Below, piece after piece: positions 1 to 6,501 of a stretch of DNA of 6,501 nucleotides (its first letter is position 1; every line of letters starts with the position of its first letter). A model generated the notes under the pieces. It was not told where the DNA came from. It searched no databases and saw nothing but the letters and a program-made list of their open reading frames with translations. Made by a program: the position numbers and the translations under genes. This DNA is from an uncultured delta proteobacterium (GTDB lineage Bacteria > Myxococcota_A > Polyangia > Polyangiales > Polyangiaceae): positions 1 to 6,501 of the forward strand of contig CAITLX010000556.1 in NCBI GenBank assembly GCA_903893335.1, in the 5' to 3' direction.

Positions 1-1
1 C

Positions 2-796
2 CGCGTCGTCGCGCTCGGAGGGCCCGAGCGCCCGGCGGGCGGCGGCCGCGCGCGCCCCTCGCCCGCGCAGCTCGACGCGCTCGCGCGCCCGTACGTCGAG
101 GGCACCGTCGTGCTCGGCGGGGCCGAGGCCGGCACGCAGCACGCCGGGTACGCGGGGCTGCTCTGCGCGCACGTGACCGCGCGGGGCAGGTGGGCCGCGT
201 CGCTCCGCGAACCCGCGCTGCAGCGCAGCTTGCTCGACGCGCTCGACCGCTACCGCGTGCTCGCGGTGCACCGCGCCGGGCCGCTCGGCGTCGAGGGGCT
301 CGAGGCCGCGCTCGCCGAGCGCGTCCGCGCGGCGCTGCTGCCCACGCGCGGCGACCGCGCCACGGGCGCGCGTCTCGCGTCGCGCGGAGCGCACTGGCTC
401 GGCCGCCCCGTGCTCGTCACCGAGAACGCCTACGACGTCGGGCTGATGAACGGCGACGTCGGCCTCGTCTTGCCGCACCCGACGGTGGACGACCTGTTCG
501 CCGCGTTCCCGTCGGTCGATGGCAGCGGCGGCGTGCGCCACGTCCCGCTCTCGCGCCTCCCGCCGCACGAGGGGGCGCTCGCCATGACGGTGCACAAGGC
601 GCAGGGCTCGCAGTACGACCGCGTCGCGCTCGTGCTCGCGGGGCGCGAGTCGGCGATCCAGACGCGCGAGCTGGTCTACACCGCCGTGACGCGCGCGAAG
701 GATCAGCTCACCTGGCTCGGCGATCGCGCGGAGCTCGAGCTCGCGCTCGGGCGCCGCGTCACGCGCGCGAGCGGACTGGCCGAGCTGCTCCGCTGA
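2..796 (+). CDS. recD: RecD, exonuclease V (RecBCD) alpha subunit, C-terminal part
   Basis: RecD is the 5'-to-3' superfamily 1B helicase motor of RecBCD, which unwinds and degrades DNA ends and loads RecA during double-strand-break repair. The frame is open from base 2, so the gene starts upstream; about 264 C-terminal residues are visible, against 608 for E. coli RecD. Motifs seen: a YRVLAVHRAGPLGVEGL stretch matching the E. coli YQLLCALREGPFGVAGL region; GRPVLVTEN...GLMNGDVGLVL; SRLPPHE; the helicase motif TVHKAQGS (bases 587-610); and motif VI ELVYTAVTRAK (bases 668-700) with its arginine. The end, RASGLAELL, matches the RecD C-terminus. A GTG at base 110 could be mistaken for the start, but it lies inside the conserved region. 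The N-terminal domain and Walker A motif lie outside the window. Upstream recB/recC neighbours would be expected but cannot be seen. The gene is convergent with the kinase gene, 21 bp away. Confidence 0.95.
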   Translation, partial: RVVALGGPERPAGGGRARPSPAQLDALARPYVEGTVVLGGAEAGTQHAGYAGLLCAHVTARGRWAASLREPALQRSLLDALDRYRVLAVHRAGPLGVEGLEAALAERVRAALLPTRGDRATGARLASRGAHWLGRPVLVTENAYDVGLMNGDVGLVLPHPTVDDLFAAFPSVDGSGGVRHVPLSRLPPHEGALAMTVHKAQGSQYDRVALVLAGRESAIQTRELVYTAVTRAKDQLTWLGDRAELELALGRRVTRASGLAELLR

Positions 797-799
797 CGG

Positions 800-815
800 C
801 CCGCGGCGCCGCGGG
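800..815. terminator. Perfect 16-bp GC palindrome between convergent genes, possible bidirectional terminator
   Basis: Bases 800-815 read CCCGCGGCGCCGCGGG, a perfect palindrome. It can fold into a 6-bp all-GC stem with a GCGC loop. It lies between the recD stop (794-796) and the kinase stop (818-820), where a shared terminator would be expected. No T tract follows on either strand, so it does not meet the rule for an intrinsic terminator, and GC-rich DNA makes such palindromes fairly common. Confidence 0.3.
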
Positions 816-817
816 GC

Positions 818-2842
<2,025 letters not shown>

Positions 2843-2848
2843 TTATCG

Positions 2849-2877
2849 ATAGCAGCGAAACGCCCCCGTCGCGTCAA
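2849..2877 (-). promoter_or_regulatory. Candidate sigma-70-type promoter of the kinase gene, placed for a leaderless mRNA
   Basis: On the minus strand TTGACG (2877-2872, five of six bases of the -35 consensus) is followed after exactly 17 bp by TGCTAT (2854-2849, three of six bases of the -10 consensus). Six bases, CGATAA, separate it from the GTG start at 2842. Transcription normally begins about seven bases past the -10 box, which would be the G of the GTG. This fits the missing Shine-Dalgarno sequence. The -10 match is weak (G at the usually conserved second base), so the call is tentative. Confidence 0.4.
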
Positions 2878-2951
2878 GCGCCAACGCCGCGTATCGGCCG
2901 GAAGACCCTGGAAAACGCGGGTGGCGGGGGGACGCGCGGGGGAGGGCGACG

Positions 2952-3044
2952 ATGTGCCCCCGCGCCGGCGGTGGCGCGACTCCCGACGCGGGGGTATGCG
3001 TTCGGGGCCGTGACGTCGGCTCCGGCAGGAGGGGACCACGATGA
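2952..3044 (+). CDS. Possible 30-codon leader ORF overlapping the DUF481 gene start
   Basis: ATG at 2952 opens a 30-codon frame (starts MCPRAGGGATPD, ends GSGRRGPR) whose TGA at 3042-3044 overlaps the DUF481 ATG at 3041 as ATGA, the classic layout for translational coupling. A strong GGAGG (2941-2945) lies six bases before the ATG. The 12-mer GGGGGAGGGCGA at 2938-2949 is identical to the one in front of mscL at 3938-3949, which supports it as a real ribosome site. The peptide resembles nothing I recognise and has no membrane segment. The Arg/Gly/Pro-rich composition is what random high-GC sequence gives, and DUF481 has its own excellent ribosome site within this ORF, so coupling is not required. 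It could be a regulatory leader or chance. Confidence 0.3.
   Translation: MCPRAGGGATPDAGVCVRGRDVGSGRRGPR
2957..2994. repeat. 8-bp perfect inverted repeat in the leader of the DUF481 gene
   Basis: CCCCCGCG (2957-2964) and CGCGGGGG (2987-2994) are perfect inverse complements around a 22-base spacer. In RNA this would be an all-GC stem upstream of the DUF481 ribosome site, inside the candidate leader ORF. It could be an operator for a dimeric regulator in the divergent intergenic region or a leader hairpin. Chance is a real alternative at this GC content. Confidence 0.25.
3027..3032 (+). promoter_or_regulatory. Strong Shine-Dalgarno AGGAGG fixing the DUF481 start
   Basis: AGGAGG at 3027-3032 lies eight bases before the ATG at 3041, an optimal site and spacing. 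It settles the start of the DUF481 gene. Confidence 0.85.
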
Positions 3045-3928
3045 CGACGCATCCTCGGACTCGAGCGCTGGGCCTCGCCGCAGGTGTAGGGCTCGCTGCG
3101 GCCTCGTACGTCTCGTCGGCCGCGCGCGCAGACGACCTGCCCGCGGCGGCCGGGACCGGCGTCGCGCAGGCGACGAAGGGCGCGACGGACGTCACAGGCG
3201 ACAAGTTCCAGACGGCTGACCGCGCCGCGGCCGAGGCCAAGGACGCGACCGAGCTCGCCCTGTCGGCGGGCACCCTCGCATCGACCGGCAACTCCCGGAG
3301 CCAGGCCGCGACGGCCGCCGCGAAGTTCCGGCTGCGCCGCGGGAGCGATCAGCTGAAGCTCGCGGCCGCGGGCAACTACGCCGCCGCCAAGCCGGTCGGG
3401 GCGAGCGAGTACACGACCACGCTCCAGAACTTCCAGGGGCTCGAGCGCTTCGATCGCTTCCTCGGCGACGTGACGCTGTTTGTCTCGGCGCAGGAGCGCA
3501 ACGACAAGTTCCAGGGGCTGCGGCTGCGTACCCAGGTCGATCCCGGCGCCGGCTACTACTTCGTCAATCAGAAGACCAAGCTGCTCTGGATCGAGGTCGG
3601 CTACGATCTGACGTACGACCTGCGCACCGAGGCGGCCAAGGACGCGAATGGTGGCGAGGGGACCAACACCCTGCATTCGTCGCGAACCTTCGTCGGCCAC
3701 GAGAACGCGCTGACCGAGACGTCGAAGCTCACGCTCGGCGTGGAGTTCCTGCAAGGGCTCTCGGACAGCGGGGTGCGGCGCCTCGTGGCGGACGCCGCCG
3801 TCACGGCGAAGATCGTGGGCAACCTCTCGATCGGCGCGTCGTTCTCGGACCGCTACGACAGCAAGCCGCTCGGCCCCGAGAAGAACGACGTCCTCGTCGC
3901 CGCCTCGCTCGTGTACACCGTGCTCTGA
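3041..3928 (+). CDS. DUF481 (YdiY-like) outer-membrane beta-barrel protein
   Basis: Predicted outer-membrane barrel of the DUF481 family, which includes E. coli YdiY and proteins named putative salt-induced outer membrane protein; the molecular function is not established. Residues 1-30 are a signal peptide (RTR n-region, Ala/Gly/Leu core, ARA|DD cleavage after A30). Residues 31-80 are an Ala-rich, charged, probably helical stretch before the barrel. The barrel begins near the GN at 83-84 and shows alternating strands (KFRLRRGSDQLKLAAAGNY, DVTLFVSAQERNDKFQGLRLR, IEVGYDLTYDLR, LTLGVEFLQGL). The family signature appears as NDKFQGL (154-160) and, at the end, YDSKPLGPEKNDVLVAASLVY. The last residue is Leu instead of the usual Phe of barrel proteins. 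The 295-residue length is normal for the family with a short extension. The mscL gene follows after 20 bp on the same strand, so the two are probably cotranscribed. Confidence 0.87.
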   Translation: MTTHPRTRALGLAAGVGLAAASYVSSAARADDLPAAAGTGVAQATKGATDVTGDKFQTADRAAAEAKDATELALSAGTLASTGNSRSQAATAAAKFRLRRGSDQLKLAAAGNYAAAKPVGASEYTTTLQNFQGLERFDRFLGDVTLFVSAQERNDKFQGLRLRTQVDPGAGYYFVNQKTKLLWIEVGYDLTYDLRTEAAKDANGGEGTNTLHSSRTFVGHENALTETSKLTLGVEFLQGLSDSGVRRLVADAAVTAKIVGNLSIGASFSDRYDSKPLGPEKNDVLVAASLVYTVL

Positions 3929-3948
3929 GGCCGGAAAGGGGGAGGGCG

Positions 3949-4398
3949 ATGCTGGACGAGTTCAAGAAGTTCATTCTCAGGGGCAACGTCCTCGACCTCG
4001 CGGTCGGCGTCATCGTCGGCGGCGCCTTCGGCGCGATCACGAAGTCGCTCGTCGACGACGTGCTCATGCCCGCCATCGGGCTCGCGACCGGCGGCGTCAC
4101 CTTCTCCGACAAGTTCCTCGTGCTCAAGACGGGAGACAAGCCCGAGCCCTACGCGACGCTGCAGGCCGCGAAGGACGCGCACGCGTCCGTGATGGCCTAC
4201 GGCACCTTCGTGAACAACATCGTGACCTTCCTCATCGTGTCGTTCGCGGTGTTCATGCTGGTCAAGGCCGTCAACCGGCTGCTGCCGCCGGTCGTCGCCG
4301 TCGAGACGACGCGCGAGTGCCCGCGCTGCGCGATGACGATCGCGAAGAAGGCCACGCGCTGCGGGCACTGCACCTCCGAGGTGCCCGCGGCGGGGTGA
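3949..4398 (+). CDS. mscL: Large-conductance mechanosensitive channel MscL with C-terminal zinc ribbon
   Basis: MscL is the homopentameric inner-membrane channel that opens under high membrane tension and releases solutes during hypo-osmotic shock. Seen: N-terminal amphipathic MLDEFKKFILRGNVLDLAVGV, matching the family start; TM1 at about 15-45, including the pore-lining IVGGAFGAITKSLV; a periplasmic loop at about 46-82; and TM2 at about 85-107 (GTFVNNIVTFLIVSFAVFML). The cytoplasmic end carries four cysteines, C124-x2-C127 and C138-x2-C141 (ECPRCAMTIAKKATRCGHCTSEV), a small zinc ribbon absent from the 136-residue E. coli protein but known in many MscL homologues. Total length is 149. ATG 3949 is preceded by GGAGG (3941-3945), with only three bases between it and the ATG. 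The gene lies 20 bp behind the DUF481 gene, probably in one operon. Confidence 0.97.
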   Translation: MLDEFKKFILRGNVLDLAVGVIVGGAFGAITKSLVDDVLMPAIGLATGGVTFSDKFLVLKTGDKPEPYATLQAAKDAHASVMAYGTFVNNIVTFLIVSFAVFMLVKAVNRLLPPVVAVETTRECPRCAMTIAKKATRCGHCTSEVPAAG

Positions 4399-4407
4399 GC
4401 CGCGGGC
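4383..4407 (+). terminator. 9-bp perfect GC hairpin straddling the mscL stop codon
   Basis: GCCCGCGGC (4383-4391) and GCCGCGGGC (4399-4407) pair perfectly around the 7-base loop GGGGTGA, which contains the mscL stop codon (4396-4398). A hairpin right at the end of an operon is a plausible terminator, and it could also act on the convergent gene from the right. No T tract follows, so efficiency as an intrinsic terminator is doubtful; mRNA 3'-end protection is an alternative. Confidence 0.42.
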
Positions 4408-4442
4408 GCTGCGCTCGTCGTCTGTCGTCGACCTGGCCGCGA

Positions 4443-4500
4443 GCCGCGCCCTGTTCTACGGGCAGCTCGCCTGCCGCGCCCTGTTCTACAGGCAGCTCGC
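4443..4500. repeat. Tandem 30-bp repeat, two copies, containing a duplicated gene end
   Basis: Bases 4443-4470 and 4473-4500 are identical over 28 bases except one (G at 4460, A at 4490), giving a period of 30 bp. The right copy holds the last codons (Ala-Ser-Cys-Leu) and TAG stop of the cysteine-rich gene on the minus strand. The left copy, beyond the stop, repeats them as Ala-Ser-Cys-Pro-TAG. Because 30 is a multiple of three, the copies are in the same frame. The right copy contains the small inverted repeat CCTGT-TCT-ACAGG (4480-4492), which the G/A difference weakens in the left copy. Confidence 0.9.
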
Positions 4501-5220
4501 GTAGCAGTAGTAGGAGATGCCGCTCGACCCACCGTCGAGCGGGCAACAGCTCAGACCGGGCTGGCAGAACGGGCCGAAAATCCCGCACGACTCGCCCACT
4601 CCCACGCCGCAGGCTCCGCACTGGCTCGACGACGTGCAGCAGAGCCCAGCGGTGCACTGCGACTCGCTCGGCTTCGTGGCGTCGCAAGGGGCTCCGTCGG
4701 CGCCGACGCACAGATGCCCCGCGCTGCACGACCGCCCGCCCGAGCAGTCGGTCGCGGTGGCGCACGGTGCGCCGGCCTCGCCGTTCGAGCGCGTGCACGT
4801 CCCACCCACGCAGACGTACGACTGGCCCATCGCCGCCGCGCAGCCGGTCTGCGAGGTGCACGCGAACCCGGGGAGGCTGCGACACTCTCTCTCGGTCGCG
4901 TTGCACGAGCCGCTCGTGCACTGGTGGTCGTCGCTGCACTCGGTCTGGTCGGCGCGGCTGCCATCGACGTAGCAGGTCGCCTGCGTGCGGCCGTCGAACG
5001 CGGCGCAGAAGAGGCCGGCCCCGCACGCGTCGATGCCGTAGCCCGGGCAACAAGCCTCGGAGGGCCCCTGTGTCTTGCTGATCGCGCCACAGGACCCCGG
5101 GTCGAGGACCGCCGCGTCGCCCGCGTCGCCCGTCGTCCGACCGCCCCCTGCTCCGTCGGTGCCGCAGTCGAGGGCAGCGAGGGCGAGGAAGCAGGCCTGC
5201 ACCCACCGTGTTGCGCGCAT
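4486..5220 (-). CDS. Secreted cysteine-rich protein, possible lipoprotein
   Basis: Unrecognised protein of a style common in myxobacteria. The signal peptide reads MRATRWVQACFLALAALDC. A Cys follows the hydrophobic core, but ALD|C is a poor lipobox (consensus LAGC-like), so lipid anchoring is uncertain. A low-complexity Gly/Ala/Asp linker follows, then about 200 residues with 30 cysteines in repeated spacings, such as C-x5-C-x4-C-x6-C, C-x5-C-x4-C-x5-C and CC pairs. The even number suggests a disulfide-rich extracellular fold, loosely like small Cys-rich repeat modules (Dickkopf/EGF-like); no enzyme motif is visible. Start choice: the frame opens at a TTG (5271) and has ATGs at 5232 and 5220. 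I prefer 5220, which gives a compact signal peptide and has GGGA six bases upstream; 5232 would add four residues. The 3' end is part of a tandem repeat. It is convergent with mscL and divergent from the LarA-like gene. Confidence 0.8.
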   Translation of the reverse strand: MRATRWVQACFLALAALDCGTDGAGGGRTTGDAGDAAVLDPGSCGAISKTQGPSEACCPGYGIDACGAGLFCAAFDGRTQATCYVDGSRADQTECSDDHQCTSGSCNATERECRSLPGFACTSQTGCAAAMGQSYVCVGGTCTRSNGEAGAPCATATDCSGGRSCSAGHLCVGADGAPCDATKPSESQCTAGLCCTSSSQCGACGVGVGESCGIFGPFCQPGLSCCPLDGGSSGISYYCYASCL

Positions 5221-5380
5221 GCGGTTTCCCATGGAGGCCGCGAACCAACCACGACGGGGCGGCCGCCACAACCGCCTGCGGTGCGACGCGTGCGCCTGCA
5301 GTCACGGGTGCCGGTGGACGGCGCCCCATTGTCCTGAGGGCATCGACCAACTACCGTCGCGCCCTCGCGAGGCCCCTGCC
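5221..5380. other. Divergent intergenic region of the cysteine-rich and LarA-like genes
   Basis: This 160-bp stretch should hold promoters for both flanking genes. On the plus strand TTGTCC (5329-5334) and TACCGT (5352-5357) are 17 bp apart, a weak match to a housekeeping promoter. The palindrome CCTCGCGAGG (5363-5372) overlaps the GAGG at 5369-5372, which lies eight bases before the ATG at 5381 and is the likely ribosome site. A stem there could mask the site, but it is short. I found no convincing promoter on the minus strand. Confidence 0.3.
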
Positions 5381-6501
5381 ATGAAGCACTCCGCGTACTG
5401 CGGCGACGACGTCGTCGGCCTGGAGCTGCCCCCCGACGTCGAGGTGGCGCACGCGTCGCCGCCGCTGGCGCCGCTCGGCGACGTGAGGGGGGCGCTGCTG
5501 CACGCGCTCGCGAACCCGGTCGGGATGGCGCCGCTCGAGGAGCTGCTCGTCCGGGGCATGAAGCTGACGATCGCGTTCGACGACGCGTGCCTGCCCGTTC
5601 CGCCCATGCGCAACGACGTGCGCAGGCAGATCGTCGACGTCGTGCTCGAGCTGGCGGCCAGGCGCGGGATCCGCGAGGAGTCGGTGCGCCTCATCTGCGC
5701 GGTCGGCCTGCACCGCAAGTGGACGAAGCGCGAGCTTGCCCACCTCATCGGCGAGCGGGCCTACGGCGCGAACGTCACCAACCACGACGCCGAGGATCCC
5801 GAAGGCATGGTGCACCTCGGCACGACCGAGGAGGGGTACGAGGTCGACGTCAACCGAGCGGTGCTCGAGAGCGACCTCACCGTCTACGTCAACGTGACCT
5901 GGACGAGCATGAATGGCGGCTGGAAGTCGGTGGCCGTCGGGCTCGGCAGCGCCCGCTCGATCAACCAGCACCACAACGCCGACGTCATCGGGCACGGCGC
6001 GTCGATCATGGAGCCGGAGCGCTCGGCGATGCACGGCGTCATCGACGCGATGGGCAAGCTCATCAAGACCAAGGCGAGGGTCTTCCAGATCGAGACGGTG
6101 CTCAACAACGACACGTGGGGACGGATGGAGAGCCTCGTGCGCCCGCTCGGCACCGCGATGCGGGTGCTGCCGCCATCGGTCAAGGGGGCGCTGCGCAACC
6201 TCGCCCGGAGCGAGTTCGCGCCCATTGGCTTCTACGCCGGCTCGCCGGAGGTCGTGCACGTCGAGACGCTGCGCCACCTCTATCTGCAGCAGAACGTGGC
6301 GCCTCGCGAGCAGGCCGACGTCGTCATCGTGGGCGTGCCCAACCTCTCGCCGTATGGCGTCTTCTCCGACGTCAATCCGGTGCTCTTCTACAATCTGCTG
6401 TTCGGCTACATCTTCAGTTGCTACCAGCGGCGTCCGTTCCTGCGCGAGGGGGGCACCGTCATCGCGCTCAATCCGGTGCGCGCGCGCTTTCACCCGCGTC
6501 A
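5381..6501 (+). CDS. LarA/DUF2088-family (lactate racemase-like) protein, 3' end beyond window
   Basis: The frame is open from ATG 5381 to the right edge, 373 codons without a stop; LarA is about 425 residues, so most of the protein is present. LarA enzymes racemize 2-hydroxy acids using a nickel-pincer nucleotide (NPN) cofactor. Family landmarks in order: LTIAFDDACLPVP (62-74, where LarA has a D-x-TRP-x-P motif), GLHRKWTKREL (109-119; H111 aligns with catalytic His108 of L. plantarum LarA), NHDAEDPEGMVHLGTTEEGYEVDVNRA (134-160), GGWKSVAVGLG (179-189; K182 aligns with Lys184, the NPN attachment site), NQHHN (195-199; aligns with nickel ligand His200) and REGGTVIALNP (355-365). The expected PHxxAGFSGGRK segment is shorter, VTWTSMNGGWK, and lacks the second catalytic His174. 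The C-terminal YPKDxNLYQ region reads SPYGVFSDVNPVLFYN. Family membership is well supported; lactate as substrate is not. Start support: GAGG eight bases upstream. Confidence 0.85.
   Translation, partial: MKHSAYCGDDVVGLELPPDVEVAHASPPLAPLGDVRGALLHALANPVGMAPLEELLVRGMKLTIAFDDACLPVPPMRNDVRRQIVDVVLELAARRGIREESVRLICAVGLHRKWTKRELAHLIGERAYGANVTNHDAEDPEGMVHLGTTEEGYEVDVNRAVLESDLTVYVNVTWTSMNGGWKSVAVGLGSARSINQHHNADVIGHGASIMEPERSAMHGVIDAMGKLIKTKARVFQIETVLNNDTWGRMESLVRPLGTAMRVLPPSVKGALRNLARSEFAPIGFYAGSPEVVHVETLRHLYLQQNVAPREQADVVIVGVPNLSPYGVFSDVNPVLFYNLLFGYIFSCYQRRPFLREGGTVIALNPVRARFHPR

Noticed and set aside
110..796. GTG at 110 as the start of a separate short gene
   Set aside because: The frame is open to the left edge and the RecD similarity is continuous; this is an internal codon of recD.
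2965..2990. TGGC-containing stretch as a sigma-54 promoter for the barrel operon
   Set aside because: TGGCGCG at 2972-2978 is not followed by a TTGC-type -12 element at the required spacing.
2843..3754. A 303-codon minus-strand frame opposite the DUF481 gene
   Set aside because: Antisense shadow; it ends where the kinase begins and shows no motifs, while the plus strand has signal peptide, ribosome site and family signature.
4443..4500. Tandem repeat as a CRISPR or attachment site
   Set aside because: There are two directly abutting copies with no spacers, no cas genes, and no integrase or tRNA nearby.
5221..5271. TTG at 5271 as the start of the cysteine-rich gene
   Set aside because: It adds 17 residues (MWRPPRRGW...) ahead of a complete signal peptide, uses a rare start codon and has no ribosome site.
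4271..5350. A 359-codon minus-strand frame covering the cysteine-rich gene, ending in a repeated ELPVEQGAA
   Set aside because: The repeat is only the 30-bp tandem DNA repeat read in another frame. The rest is Arg-rich without a signal peptide or pattern, whereas the neighbouring frame has a signal peptide and regular cysteines.
5351..6493. A 380-codon minus-strand open frame rich in Arg, His, Val and Asp
   Set aside because: It is antisense to the LarA-like gene; the composition is that of a complement of GC-rich coding sequence, and the plus strand carries recognisable family motifs.

Overview
The window is very GC-rich DNA with G or C at almost every third codon position. Together with a eukaryote-like Ser/Thr kinase carrying helical repeats and a secreted protein full of cysteines, this points to a myxobacterium or close relative (Myxococcota). 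That is inferred from gene style; no marker gene settles it.

Layout, left to right. (1) Bases 2-796 (+): the C-terminal third to half of RecD, the 5'-to-3' helicase subunit of RecBCD. (2) Bases 818-2842 (-), convergent with recD: a 674-residue protein with one N-terminal membrane helix, a helical-repeat domain and a C-terminal Ser/Thr kinase domain with all the catalytic motifs. A promoter-like element sits directly against its GTG codon, so its mRNA may be leaderless. (3) Bases 3041-4398 (+): a likely two-gene operon encoding a DUF481/YdiY-like outer-membrane beta-barrel protein and the mechanosensitive channel MscL with a C-terminal zinc ribbon. A possible 30-codon leader ORF, ending in an ATGA overlap with the barrel gene, precedes it. 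(4) Bases 4486-5220 (-): a secreted or lipid-anchored cysteine-rich protein whose 3' end, stop codon included, is tandemly duplicated as a 30-bp repeat. (5) Bases 5381-6501 (+), running off the right edge: a LarA/DUF2088-family protein with a partly rebuilt active site. It has no stop in the window, so a search limited to closed ORFs misses it.

How the genes may work together: the barrel protein and MscL place an outer-membrane and an inner-membrane protein in one transcription unit. DUF481 proteins have been called salt-induced, and MscL is the emergency valve for hypo-osmotic shock, so an osmotic or envelope-stress role is reasonable. The divergently transcribed membrane-anchored kinase could be part of the same response, but only its position suggests this. 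recD, the cysteine-rich protein and the LarA-like protein show no clear link to the rest. I see no mobile element, CRISPR array, tRNA or rRNA. The most unusual items are the LarA-like active site, the leader ORF, the leaderless kinase promoter and the duplicated gene end.
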